A stretch of 64,000 bases of DNA, from contig NZ_JAHKRM010000044.1 of the NCBI RefSeq assembly GCF_019396345.1, positions 34,331-98,330 on the forward strand. Direction: 5' to 3'. Each line of letters begins with the position of its first letter. Within the stretch, counting starts at the first letter, position 1. This DNA is from Nonomuraea guangzhouensis. GTDB lineage: Bacteria; Actinomycetota; Actinomycetes; Streptosporangiales; Streptosporangiaceae. The notes below the pieces were generated by a model. That model had not been told where the DNA came from. It made no database searches and saw only the letters and a list, made by a program, of their open reading frames with translations. Positions 35,125 through 43,577 of the stretch are shown here, piece after piece. The position numbers were made by a program, and so were the translations under genes.

Positions 35125-36325
35125 GATGTGCCCTTTCTCGCCAGTCCTCGGGAAGCATGTGGTCGAGTACGTCGTCGACCGTCACCGCGCCGACCAGCCT
35201 GCCCAGCTCGTTCACGACCGGTGCCGCCAGCAGGTTGTAGTTCGCCAGGTAGGAGGCGACCTCATGCACGGTCAGCTCCGGCCTGATCGGGTCGATCGAG
35301 GGATCGATGACCGAGCCGACCAGCGTGGACGGCGGCTCGCGCAGCAGCCGCTGGAAGTGGGTCACCCCCAGATAGGCGCCCGTCGGCGTCTCGGTGGGCG
35401 GCCTGGTCACGTAGACCTGGGCCGCGACGGCGGGCGTCAGGTCCTTCTGCCGCATGTGGGCCAGCGCCTCGGCGACCGTGGCGGTGGGCGGCAGGATCAC
35501 CGGTTCGCTGGTCATCATGCCGCCCGCGGTGTCGTCGGCGTAGGTGAGCAGCCGTCGTACGGGTGCCGCCTCCTGGGGTTCCATGAGCGCGAGCAGCTGG
35601 GTCGCCTGTTCGTCGGGCAGGTCGTGCAGCAGGTCGGCGGCGTCGTCGGGGTCCATCGCCTCCAGGACGTCGGCGGCGCGCTCCACCTCCAGCGCGCGCA
35701 GGATGGCGGTCTGGTCGTTGGGCGGCAGCTCTTCCAGGATGTCGGCGAGCCGGTCGTCGTCCAGGGCGCGGGCGATCTCGATCCGGCGCTTGTCCGGCAG
35801 ATCGTGCAGGGCGCTGGCCAGGTCCGCGGCCCGCATCGACTCGAAGGCGGCGATCAGCCCGGCGGCCCCCTGGTCCTTCTGCAGGACGCCGAACCCCGTC
35901 ACCTCGCCCCAGTCGACGATCCGCGTCTCGCGCCGTCGTTTGCCCCGGTAGATGGCCACCTTGGTGATCTGCCAGAACGACGGCCTGGTCTCCTCCATCG
36001 CCACGTCGTAGACGGTCACCGGCTCGCCGTCGAGGCGTACGGTGAGGTCGAGCATCTGGCCGATGACCAGCGTCTCGGTGTCGCGCTGTTCGAACCTGCG
36101 CATGTTCAGCCGGCCCGTGAAGATCACGGAGCCCGCTTCGATGCCGCGCACCCTGGTGATGGGCAGGAACACCCGGCGCCGCGGCTGGATCTCGACCACC
36201 ATGCCGTGCACGCTCGGCGGATTGCCGTCGTGCGGCCCGACCACGACGTCTCGGATGCGGCCGATCTGATCGCCAGCGGGGTCGAAGACCGGGGTCCCCG
36301 CCAGGCGGGCCACGAAGATCTTCAC
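35114..36325 (-). CDS. PRC-barrel/MgtE-N/CBS protein, Rv1232c-like
   Basis: The 403-residue soluble protein has a PRC-barrel start (VFDPAGDQIGRIRDVVVG), a second PRC-like unit, an MgtE N-terminal domain of alpha-helical repeats (ADILEELPPNDQTAILRAL, DDAADLLHDLPDEQATQLLALM), and two CBS motifs (about 275-400). It lacks the MgtE transmembrane pore, so it is probably a regulatory or magnesium-sensing relative. The gene order with DUF1003 and mrp follows mycobacteria. Confidence 0.88.
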   Translation of the reverse strand: MKIFVARLAGTPVFDPAGDQIGRIRDVVVGPHDGNPPSVHGMVVEIQPRRRVFLPITRVRGIEAGSVIFTGRLNMRRFEQRDTETLVIGQMLDLTVRLDGEPVTVYDVAMEETRPSFWQITKVAIYRGKRRRETRIVDWGEVTGFGVLQKDQGAAGLIAAFESMRAADLASALHDLPDKRRIEIARALDDDRLADILEELPPNDQTAILRALEVERAADVLEAMDPDDAADLLHDLPDEQATQLLALMEPQEAAPVRRLLTYADDTAGGMMTSEPVILPPTATVAEALAHMRQKDLTPAVAAQVYVTRPPTETPTGAYLGVTHFQRLLREPPSTLVGSVIDPSIDPIRPELTVHEVASYLANYNLLAAPVVNELGRLVGAVTVDDVLDHMLPEDWRERAHRDD

Positions 36326-36373
36326 GTCAGCAGGCTAACAGTGCGACCACGTTGCGCTTCCGGCGCCCGACAT

Positions 36374-36391
36374 GACAGTATCAAAACTGTC
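36374..36391. promoter_or_regulatory. Perfect palindrome between divergent genes
   Basis: GACAGTatcaaaACTGTC: 6-bp arms with a 6-nt AT-rich centre, midway between the starts of the MgtE-N gene (36325) and the EamA gene (36421). It is a candidate operator for a dimeric regulator. Confidence 0.45.
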
Positions 36392-36420
36392 TTACGGTAA
36401 TTACGAAGTTGAGGTTGGTC

Positions 36421-37404
36421 GTGAAATACCCAGGGCTCGCGCTGGCCTTCGTGTCGTCGTGCTGTTTCGCCTGCTCCGGCCCGATGGCCAAGTACCTGAT
36501 CGCCGCCGGCCTGGCCCCGATCGAGGCCGTCTGGGTGCGCATGGCGGGCGCCGGGTTGTTGCTGGTGGCCGTGCTGGCCGTGGTGAAGCCGCGCGCGCTG
36601 CGGATCCCACCTTCCCGGCTGCCGTTCTTCGCGCTGTACGCGCTGGTGGCGGTGGCCGGGGTCCAGTCGCTGTACTTCGTGGCCATCACGCGGTTGCCGG
36701 TGGGGATCGTGCTGCTGCTGGAGTTCATGGCGCCGGTGATGGTGGTGCTCTGGGTACGCTTCGTGCGCCGGGTGCGGCTGCACCGCGCGGCCTACGTCGG
36801 TGCCGTGACCGCGGTGGTGGGCCTCACCATCGTCGTGGAGGCCTGGCAGGGCCTGCGCCTCGACACCTTGGGCCTGCTGCTCGGCCTGCTCGCCGGAGCC
36901 TGCTGCGCGGGCTATTTCCTGATGAGCGACAGCTTCGGCGACGACGTCGACCCCCTAGGGCTGATCGGCTGGGGCCTGGTCGGGTCGGCCGTGATCCTGG
37001 TGCCCTTCTCCCAGCCGTGGAACATCCCGTGGGACGCCTTCACCCGCACCTCCACCCCGGAGGACGGCCACGCGCTGCCGGTGCTCGGGGCGTACCTGTG
37101 GATGGTGCTGATCGCCACCATCGCCGCGTACATCCTGAGCGTGAACGCGGTACGGCGGCTGACGGCGGCGGTGGGCGCGACAGTGGCCTCGCTGGAGGTG
37201 ATCGGTGGCGCGGTGATCGCGTGGGCGCTGGTGGGGGAGACGCTGGGTGCGTTCCAGATCGTGGGCGGCCTGATCGTCCTCACGGGCGCCCTCCTCGCCC
37301 AGACCGCCACCGCCCACCGGCCGGAGCCGAGCCTGCCGCTTGACCCGGAGCCCGGCAGGGAGCTCCCCAAGGATGAGCTCGAGCGGCCGGTCGGCGCGGT
37401 GTGA
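36421..37404 (+). CDS. EamA/DMT-family transporter
   Basis: The 327-residue protein has about ten transmembrane helices in two EamA repeats (FACSGPMAKYLIAAGLAPIEAVW; AYLWMVLIATIAAYILSVNAVRRLTAAVGATVASLEVI). The family exports amino acids and other metabolites. GTG 36421 is chosen, with GAGG 6 nt upstream; an upstream TTG gives no advantage. The last bases overlap the first unit of a degenerate 30-bp repeat series. Confidence 0.88.
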   Translation: MKYPGLALAFVSSCCFACSGPMAKYLIAAGLAPIEAVWVRMAGAGLLLVAVLAVVKPRALRIPPSRLPFFALYALVAVAGVQSLYFVAITRLPVGIVLLLEFMAPVMVVLWVRFVRRVRLHRAAYVGAVTAVVGLTIVVEAWQGLRLDTLGLLLGLLAGACCAGYFLMSDSFGDDVDPLGLIGWGLVGSAVILVPFSQPWNIPWDAFTRTSTPEDGHALPVLGAYLWMVLIATIAAYILSVNAVRRLTAAVGATVASLEVIGGAVIAWALVGETLGAFQIVGGLIVLTGALLAQTATAHRPEPSLPLDPEPGRELPKDELERPVGAV

Positions 37405-37536
37405 GTCGTGGAGCTCGTTGGTCGGCGCGATGTGGGTCTTCGTGCTGCCGGTCAGCGGGGCGTGAGCCTTTGTGCGGCCCGTCAGTGTGGCGCGGGTCTT
37501 TGGGCGGTCGGTCAGCGGGGCGTGAGCCGCAGTACG
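37390..37536 (+). repeat. Degenerate 30-bp tandem repeats
   Basis: Five units begin at 37390, 37421, 37451, 37481 and 37511, each starting GTCRGYGBGG with period 30-31. The first overlaps the EamA 3' end and the last overlaps the 3' end of the convergent gene at 37512, suggesting stepwise duplication of a gene end. Confidence 0.75.
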
Positions 37537-37877
37537 GTTGACTCGCGTGCCCAGCGGTCCGTCAGGTGCTCGCTGTCGGGGGCGTTGAGCCGCCCCTTGG
37601 CCAGCGCGGCGATGGCCTCGGGCGCCGCCGCCTGGTCGACCACCCGCACATCGGCCTCGAAATCGGCCAGCCTGGAGCCGTTGTCCTTACTACGCAGGAT
37701 GACCTGAACGGTGTCGAGCCCCACGAGACCCGGCAACTCCTGCTCGCCGCCCCCGGTGACGAGGTAGATGGCACCCTCGTGCCAGGCGTGCCAGGCCAGA
37801 CGCGGGCGGTCGAGGGTGAGCCAGAGGACGTCGGACTTCTTCGCGCCCTCTTCGATGGCCGCGGCTATGTCGCTCAC
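37512..37877 (-). CDS. Conserved hypothetical protein (121 aa)
   Basis: GTG 37877 begins SDIAAAIEEGAKKSDVLWLTLDRPRLAWHAWHEGAIYLVTGGGEQELPGL. The second half has a VRVVDQAAAPEAIAALAKGRLNAPD helix. The compact alpha/beta pattern is vaguely like small split-barrel proteins, but no family is recognised. It is divergent from the SMI1-like gene. Confidence 0.6.
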   Translation of the reverse strand: MSDIAAAIEEGAKKSDVLWLTLDRPRLAWHAWHEGAIYLVTGGGEQELPGLVGLDTVQVILRSKDNGSRLADFEADVRVVDQAAAPEAIAALAKGRLNAPDSEHLTDRWARESTVLRLTPR

Positions 37878-37911
37878 GCCTCGACTGTACCGGGGCGGGC
37901 TGTCGCTGCGC

Positions 37912-38454
37912 GTGCGACCAGTTCGGGGGAGCAGGTCGTCGGCCGCCGAGTTCGCCCGCGTCGAGCAGGCGTATGGCTTCGAATTCGCCGACGACCACCG
38001 CGCGTTTCTCGCCTCGGGACTTCCTCTCAACTCACCCCCAGGACCGGGCCAGACCTGGAAGCGGCCCTGGCCGGACTGGCGCCACGGCGACCCTGACGAG
38101 TTGCGGCACCAGCTCGCCTGGCCGATCGAAGGAGCTCTCTCCGATGTCGAGCACGACACGCTCTGGCATCCCACGTGGGGCCGGCGCCCGGCCACGCTCG
38201 AACTGGCCAAGGAGACCGCCCGATTCCACCTCGAACAGGTCCCCAAGATGGTTCCGGTCTATGGACACCGCTACCTGCCCGCGGGCCGCGGCACCTACGG
38301 GCATCCGGTGCTGTCCATCCATCAGACCGACATCATCTTCTACGGCACCGACCTGGCCGACTACATCCAGCATGAGTTCAGCGACGACGAGTGGGAGATC
38401 GGCGAAAACTGGACACCGTCGACCTTGGTCGAGTTCTGGCGAGATTTCCTCTGA
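37912..38454 (+). CDS. SMI1/KNR4-like protein
   Basis: The 180-residue product from GTG 37912 contains FARVEQAYGFEFADDHRAFLASGLPL, the opening pattern of SMI1/KNR4 domains, then PVYGHRYLPAGRGTYGHPVLSIHQTDIIFYGTDLADYI. SMI1-fold proteins include immunity proteins of polymorphic toxins and housekeeping regulators. ATG 37867 is possible but would overlap the divergent gene's coding start. No toxin gene is adjacent. Confidence 0.7.
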   Translation: MRPVRGSRSSAAEFARVEQAYGFEFADDHRAFLASGLPLNSPPGPGQTWKRPWPDWRHGDPDELRHQLAWPIEGALSDVEHDTLWHPTWGRRPATLELAKETARFHLEQVPKMVPVYGHRYLPAGRGTYGHPVLSIHQTDIIFYGTDLADYIQHEFSDDEWEIGENWTPSTLVEFWRDFL

Positions 38455-38562
38455 CCGGCCGGCACGGCGCGGGGTTTTGCGGCAGAGCATGGGCTTTGGG
38501 GCAGAGCATGGAACGGCGGCGCCGCCCGGAATCCGGACCGCGCCGCCCCTGACCGCCGGGAC

Positions 38563-38778
38563 CTACTTGACGTAGAGGTCGACCTCGCTGGCCGAGACCA
38601 GCACGCACTTGAACGCGTCCCAGCCTTGACGCTGGTACGACAGGCCCGCGTTGGCGCACGCGGACTTGGTGGGGTAGGCGCCCTTGTAGATCCAGGTGTC
38701 GGCCTGGGCAGGAGCGCTGATGCCGGTGACCGTCAGAGCGGCCAGCCCTAAGGACAGGAGGGTTGTACGCACGCGCAT
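38563..38778 (-). CDS. Small secreted protein with two cysteines
   Basis: The 71-residue precursor has a signal peptide (RVRTTLLSLGLAALTVTGISAPAQA, cleavage near 27). The mature part, about 44 residues, starts DTWIYKGAYPTKSACANAGLSYQ and holds two Cys that could form one disulphide. ATG 38778 has AGGA upstream; an earlier ATG lacks a ribosome site. AT-rich DNA at 38820-38875 probably holds its promoter. Function is unknown. Confidence 0.72.
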   Translation of the reverse strand: MRVRTTLLSLGLAALTVTGISAPAQADTWIYKGAYPTKSACANAGLSYQRQGWDAFKCVLVSASEVDLYVK

Positions 38779-38909
38779 GTGTCTTCCTTCTGCTGGGAGA
38801 GACAAGGGGTGACGAGGAAGATCATGTAAAGGATTCTTTCGTTGCGCAAGACCGTCTGAAAGAATTCACCATCAACCCCGTCTGTTAACCGGCCCCTGCG
38901 TGGTCCCCG

Positions 38910-39767
38910 TTACATCCTGGACAGCAGCTCGGCCTTCTTGGCCTGGAACTCCTCCTCCGACAGCAGCCCGGCATCCCGCAGCTCACCCAGCTTCAAGATC
39001 AAATCGACCAGCTCGGTATGCCCGCGACTCGACTGTGGCTCCAGCGCGGGGGTCGTGCCCAGTATCGGCGTCGGGGCGGCCGTCTGGATCGCGGCCAGTA
39101 CAGCGGCGGCGAAGGGCAGCGAGTGGTGGGTAGCGCCCCACCCAAGGCTGAAGATCACGGACGCGGGGTCCTTGTTGGCGTCAGCGGGGGACTGCCGCCC
39201 GCGGACCTTCAGCCGAAGCGAGCCGCTGGCGCCCTCCGGCGCGTGCCATTCGACGTCCTCCAGGTCGGTGACCTGGAAGCGCTGATCGCCTGCCCGGTAC
39301 TTGGCCGTAGACGCGCCGGACCAGAACCAGGTGAAAGTGACGGTGTCGCCGTCAAAGGAGGCTGCGCCGTCCCAGGCTTTGAAGCCGCGTGGCGCCGACG
39401 GGCCGGCGACCATGAAGCGCTCGGCCGGACTGCGGTCGCTGATGGCCGCGCGCATCTCTTCGGCGTAGTAGTCGGCGAGCGTCTCCTTGTCGGCGGGCAG
39501 CACCAGCCGGTACGGGTCGAGCGATTCCTTGAGCTGCCCGGCCGCGACTGTGGTGACCGGGTCCGCGCCCCGCCTGGGGATCACGCGCAGGACTACCGTG
39601 CCGCGTTTGCCGGGCGTGAGGGTGACGTCGGCGAGCGCCTCGTAGGGCAGGAGCCGCTCACCGAGCTCGGAGAGCAGTTTGGGGGCCTTTGAGGGGTCGG
39701 GTGTGATCCGTAACGCATCCGTCTCGAACACCCACGAGCACCCTCGGCCCTTCAGGACGTCGTCCAC
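38910..39767 (-). CDS. DUF4429 protein with C-terminal SHOCT domain
   Basis: The 285-residue protein has two DUF4429-like halves (about 15-90 with TPGKRGTVVLRVIPRRGADP; about 125-225 with FKAWDGAASFDGDTVTFTWF) and a final SHOCT motif LGELRDAGLLSEEEFQAKKAELLSRM. SHOCT tails mediate oligomerisation. No catalytic residues are evident. The Streptomyces-type family has no firm function. Confidence 0.85.
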   Translation of the reverse strand: MDDVLKGRGCSWVFETDALRITPDPSKAPKLLSELGERLLPYEALADVTLTPGKRGTVVLRVIPRRGADPVTTVAAGQLKESLDPYRLVLPADKETLADYYAEEMRAAISDRSPAERFMVAGPSAPRGFKAWDGAASFDGDTVTFTWFWSGASTAKYRAGDQRFQVTDLEDVEWHAPEGASGSLRLKVRGRQSPADANKDPASVIFSLGWGATHHSLPFAAAVLAAIQTAAPTPILGTTPALEPQSSRGHTELVDLILKLGELRDAGLLSEEEFQAKKAELLSRM

Positions 39768-40098
39768 AAGTCCAGACTACGTAAAGGCGGGTGAGTGTTT
39801 GCGTGAGACACATGCCGCCATGGTGATCCCGGTCGTCCATGTTCGTTGTCACTTGGTTCGTCACCAAGGTTCTTCGCGCGCCGTCCAACGCGGATCCAGC
39901 CCGCGCGTTCAGCTGGCCATCGCGACTGAACGCCGTGCGGCGGCCTTGTGATGGCGCTGTGTATGCGAGCTATTGCTGTACGTGTTTGGGCGGATTGGGG
40001 GCATTGCTGTGGTTCATGCGTGCAACGTTGTCACATTCAATCGCTCATGATGTTGGATACAATCGCTCATGATGTTGGATTGAATTGTAATATGAAGC
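39768..40098. other. Intergenic region with 21-bp direct repeats upstream of fic
   Basis: This 331-nt gap has no convincing gene. Near its end two exact 21-bp copies starting CAATCGCTCATGATG (40038-40058 and 40060-40080) stand one helical double-turn apart (22 bp). They are framed by ATTCAATC (40035-40042) and GATTGAAT (40078-40085). The area is more AT-rich than its surroundings and lies directly before the Fic gene, so it probably holds its promoter and operators. Confidence 0.6.
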
Positions 40099-41265
40099 AT
40101 GCTCTACGCCACCCCGCAACTGGACGACCAGGAGCTGAGCGTGCTCAGCGAGATCGACGAGCTCAGGGAGCGCCTCCGCAGCCAGCTCCATGAGCCCCGC
40201 CGCTGGGTGGGCCTGCTGCGTCGTCAGAGCTTCGCCCGCGCCGTGCAGGGGTCCAACTCGATCGAAGGCTATGACGCCAAGCTCGACGATGCGGCGGCCA
40301 TCGCTGACGGGGCCGAGCCGATCGATGCTGCGGATGACACGAAACAAGCGATCAGGGGCTATAGCGAGGCGATGACGTATGTTCTGCAAATCGCTCGGGA
40401 GAAGGACTTTGAATACAATCGTCAGCTGATCAAGGTCCTGCACTTCATGATGACTTCGTATGATCTTGGCGCCCGGCCGGGGCAGTGGCGTGCAGGTGAT
40501 ATCTACGTTCGCGATGATGCCAGCGGGGATATCGTTTATGAGGGCCCACCTGTCGACGAGGTGCCCGCGCTCATGGACGAGTTGACGGCGCTACTCGCAG
40601 CGGAGAACGGTTTTACCGCCACTGATCGCGGTGGGCCGCCCATCGTGCGGGCCGCTATGGCGCATCTGAACCTAGTCATGATCCACCCGTTTCGAGACGG
40701 CAATGGTCGGATGGCTCGTTGTCTGCAATCGCTGATCATCGCGCGGGAAGGTGTGCTCAGCCCGATCTTCATAAACATCGAGGAATATCTAGGGCGCAAT
40801 ACGCCTGCTTACTACAACGTGCTCGGCGAGGTCGGACAGGGTCACTACAGGCCCGATGGTGACGCTCGGCCGTGGTTGCGGTTCGCGCTCACCGCTCATC
40901 TGCGGCAAGCGCGCACGGTGCTCGTCCGCGTTCGCGAATCGGGCAGATTGTGGGTTGAACTCGAACGCCTAACCAAAATGCAGGCTTTGCCAGAGCGCGC
41001 ACTTACTGCACTGTTCGACGCAGCCGTGGGGCAGCGGGTGCGCAATGCCACTTACCGAGCCTGGCTCAAACGCGGTGGCGATGAGGAGATCTCCTTTGCT
41101 ACGGCTAGCCGCGATCTCAGCCAGCTGGCATCCCTCGGTCTGTTGGAACCTCGCGGCTCCAACAGGGGGCGCTATTACGTCGCAGGCGCAACACTCCAAG
41201 CCGTTCGGCAGGGGATCATCGCTGAACGCGATCCTCGTGACGACTCCGATCCGTTCCACAGCTGA
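40099..41265 (+). CDS. Fic-domain AMP-transferase with N-terminal inhibitory helix
   Basis: The 388-residue class II Fic protein has an inhibitory motif SNSIEG (52-57; S/TxxxEG), the active-site loop HPFRDGNGR (196-204) with catalytic His196, and a flap region before it. A C-terminal winged helix (about 310-375, ATASRDLSQLASLGLLEPRGSNRGRYY) could bind DNA. Fic enzymes usually AMPylate protein hydroxyls. Tandem operators upstream and an XRE regulator downstream suggest a regulated accessory module. Confidence 0.92.
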   Translation: MLYATPQLDDQELSVLSEIDELRERLRSQLHEPRRWVGLLRRQSFARAVQGSNSIEGYDAKLDDAAAIADGAEPIDAADDTKQAIRGYSEAMTYVLQIAREKDFEYNRQLIKVLHFMMTSYDLGARPGQWRAGDIYVRDDASGDIVYEGPPVDEVPALMDELTALLAAENGFTATDRGGPPIVRAAMAHLNLVMIHPFRDGNGRMARCLQSLIIAREGVLSPIFINIEEYLGRNTPAYYNVLGEVGQGHYRPDGDARPWLRFALTAHLRQARTVLVRVRESGRLWVELERLTKMQALPERALTALFDAAVGQRVRNATYRAWLKRGGDEEISFATASRDLSQLASLGLLEPRGSNRGRYYVAGATLQAVRQGIIAERDPRDDSDPFHS

Positions 41266-41367
41266 GACGTTTGAGACCAGGAGGGCGTCGTCTGCATGAC
41301 CATGTGCGAGGTCGCCAGCTTTTCGCGATCACGCCGCCATTCGGCGGGCCGTCTTTAGCATGGAGTC

Positions 41368-42537
41368 GTGGCCACGATTGGCGAACGCCTTCGCAGCGTT
41401 CGGAAGCGCCGAGGTTTGACTCAGCGGGGCCTGGCCGACGTTGCCGGCGTGTCCGTCTCGCTTGTCCGCAAGCTGGAGCAGGACGCGCGAAGAGATGTAC
41501 GGCTGGAGACGCTGCGTAAGATCGCGGTGGCCCTCAAGGTGCCGACGACCTCGCTGATGATCCGACTGGACGCGGAGTCGGCGGACGAGGAGACGCTCGG
41601 CCTGTGGACGCCGGTACGGCAGGCACTGTACGGACTCGATGGTCAGCCCTCAGAAGCACCGACGCGAGACGGTCTGGGCGAGGCCTTGGCAGCGTCGATG
41701 CCGCTGTGGAAACAGGATCGCTACTCGCAACTCGCCGCGATGCTGCCCGTGATGCTCAGGGACGCGGACGCGCTCACAGAGACGGACCTGTCGGCGCGCC
41801 ACGTACGAGGGAGGCTGCTGCACCTCATCGGCTGGCTGATGACCCAGACACGCCAGTTCGACGAGGCCGAGTTCGCGCTGTCGCGGGCCATGGATGACAT
41901 GAACGACTCCTTGGACGCGGCGGCCACGATCAGCACGCACTGCTGGCTTCTCCTGCGTCAGGGTCGCCTCAACGAAGCCCGCCGGTTGGCGACGCGCTGG
42001 GCCGATGAGGTGGAACCTCGTATCTCTCGCGCGACACCGCATCAGCTGTCCGCCTGGGGCTGGCTGCTGCTGCGCTCCTCTGCCGCCGCCATCCGAGACA
42101 ACCGGCCTGGAGAAGCGGACGACACGATCCGCCTCGCTCGCACCGCAGCCGTGGCCATGGGCCACGACCTGACGCCGGGCGAAGACTTCCTTCGGACGTT
42201 CGGCCCAGTGACCGTCGCGATGAAGCGCGTGGAGAACGCCATGATCGAGGACCGGCCGGACAAGGTTCTCCAGCTCTCGCAGACGATCCCGGTCACCGAC
42301 CTGCGCCCGACCTCCAACAACCGGAACCGGCATCTCCTCGACGTGGCCGAGGCTCACCGGCGCATGCATCGGCACAATGAGGCTTTTGAGATCTTGCAAG
42401 GTGTTCGGCGCGATGCCCCGGAGTGGATGACGAACCAGCGCTATGCCAGAGACATCCTGAAGGGGATCATTGGCAGGCGGCGCACACTCACCGATGAAAT
42501 GTGCGATCTCGCGGACTTTGTGAGACTTGAATACTGA
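41368..42537 (+). CDS. XRE-family regulator with TPR-like C-terminal region
   Basis: The 389-residue protein has an N-terminal helix-turn-helix (MATIGERLRSVRKRRGLTQRGLADVAGVSVSLVRKLEQ..., about 1-62). The long helical remainder has TPR-like pairs (RQFDEAEFALSRAMDDM; RLNEARRLATRWADEV; EAFEILQGVRRDAPEW). This plan is common in actinobacteria for regulators that sense peptides or partner small proteins. Two small genes follow on the same strand. Confidence 0.88.
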   Translation: MATIGERLRSVRKRRGLTQRGLADVAGVSVSLVRKLEQDARRDVRLETLRKIAVALKVPTTSLMIRLDAESADEETLGLWTPVRQALYGLDGQPSEAPTRDGLGEALAASMPLWKQDRYSQLAAMLPVMLRDADALTETDLSARHVRGRLLHLIGWLMTQTRQFDEAEFALSRAMDDMNDSLDAAATISTHCWLLLRQGRLNEARRLATRWADEVEPRISRATPHQLSAWGWLLLRSSAAAIRDNRPGEADDTIRLARTAAVAMGHDLTPGEDFLRTFGPVTVAMKRVENAMIEDRPDKVLQLSQTIPVTDLRPTSNNRNRHLLDVAEAHRRMHRHNEAFEILQGVRRDAPEWMTNQRYARDILKGIIGRRRTLTDEMCDLADFVRLEY

Positions 42538-42552
42538 GTTGTGGCACCGCGT

Positions 42553-42588
42553 GTGTCACTTCTGTCGGCAGCTATGAAGAAGTGACAC
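42553..42588 (+). promoter_or_regulatory. 11-bp perfect inverted repeat after the XRE gene
   Basis: GTGTCACTTCT (42553-42563) and AGAAGTGACAC (42578-42588) flank 14 nt. It lies between the XRE stop and the next start, so it may be a terminator or an operator for the downstream pair. No T-tract follows. Confidence 0.5.
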
Positions 42589-42634
42589 GAAATCGCACTT
42601 CCGGGCCTATCGGGCCTGCTCATAGCGTTGAAGC

Positions 42635-42988
42635 ATGCATTCGACCGCAACGGGATTCCGGCCGCTGAGCGCGCATAGAGAATCGCCTGTAATGCCGTCG
42701 CAAGCCGCCAGGCGATTGCGCGATGAATTGGCGGCGCTTGGCATCCAGGCCGATATCCACGAAGGACATGGGCTCGCTCTGATGTCCGTATGGGCCGACC
42801 TGGTGGTCTGGACCGACGGCTGGTGCTACCGCTGGTGGTCGGGGCGGAAATCCTCGCACACTGGGCGATGGGTCTACGCGTTCGCTCCGGTCGATGACCC
42901 GGTGACCACTGCTCGTCGAGTCGCTCTTCGGTACGCGGAACTCCGCCAGAATCATCCGTCCGCACTGCTGATGGGCAGCTCATCGTGA
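42635..42988 (+). CDS. Small conserved hypothetical protein (117 aa)
   Basis: The central part reads RRLRDELAALGIQADIHEGHGLALMSVWADLVVWTDGWCYRWWSGR, a Trp-rich compact domain often found in actinomycete genes next to XRE-type regulators; function is unknown. ATG 42635 is used, ATG 42692 is an alternative. Its TGA overlaps the next gene's GTG (GTGA). Confidence 0.65.
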   Translation: MHSTATGFRPLSAHRESPVMPSQAARRLRDELAALGIQADIHEGHGLALMSVWADLVVWTDGWCYRWWSGRKSSHTGRWVYAFAPVDDPVTTARRVALRYAELRQNHPSALLMGSSS

Positions 42989-43272
42989 TCGATTCGGACG
43001 CGTGCCTGGGGCCGCACATACCTGTGTCACAACACGAGCACATGGAACTGGTCTGGCATCCGTCGTTCTGCGGGGTGAGCCGGGTCCGCGTTCTGGCCTG
43101 GACCTGTGAATGCCGCGCGACGTTCTACGAGCTGTGCCAGGCCGGCGGCCAGGCATTCATCCGCCGGACTCTCCAATGCGCGCCCCAGCATGAGATCAAG
43201 GAGACCTTTCGCTGGCCGCTACGCCAGGCTTACGAGGTGTGGGCAGCGCTGCTGTGCGGCGAGGCGCGGTAG
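42985..43272 (+). CDS. Small Cys/Trp-rich hypothetical protein (95 aa)
   Basis: The protein starts at GTG in a GTGA overlap. It has five Cys and several Trp/His residues (WHPSFCGVSRVRVLAWTCECRATFYELCQAGG), so metal binding is possible. No family is recognised. It appears to form a unit with the preceding gene and the XRE regulator. Confidence 0.6.
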   Translation: MIDSDACLGPHIPVSQHEHMELVWHPSFCGVSRVRVLAWTCECRATFYELCQAGGQAFIRRTLQCAPQHEIKETFRWPLRQAYEVWAALLCGEAR

Positions 43273-43399
43273 GTCCGGCTTCACCACACCCGAGATGACA
43301 TGCTGCGATACAGGAGAATCCCGGGCAACCCGCATCCACCGGACGGGGTTGATGCCAACAGAAGATCACGAACAATGGCGCAGCCGGGGCGGTCAGTAT

Positions 43400-43577
43400 C
43401 CGGCAGAATGCCCACGAACTGTCCGGCAGAACGCCCACGAACTGTCCGGCAGAATGCCCACGAACTGTCCGGCAGAATGCCCACGAACTGTCCGGCAGAA
43501 TGCCCACGAACTGTCCGGCAGAATGCCCACGAACTGTCCGGCAGAATGCCCACGAACTGTCCGGCAGAACGCCCACG
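43400..43577 (+). repeat. 23-bp tandem array, eight units
   Basis: Seven full units (starting CCGGCAGAATGCCCACGAAC) begin at 43400, 43423, 43446, 43469, 43492, 43515 and 43538, plus a partial eighth at 43561-43577. Units 2 and 8 read AACGCCC in place of AATGCCC; the others are identical. Each standard unit contains the dyad GGCA-GAA-TGCC. There are no spacers, so this is not a CRISPR. Frames through it are open on both strands but are an artefact of the repeat. Confidence 0.97.

Noticed and set aside
43400..43577. CRISPR array
   Set aside because: The 23-bp units are directly contiguous without spacers and no cas genes are present.
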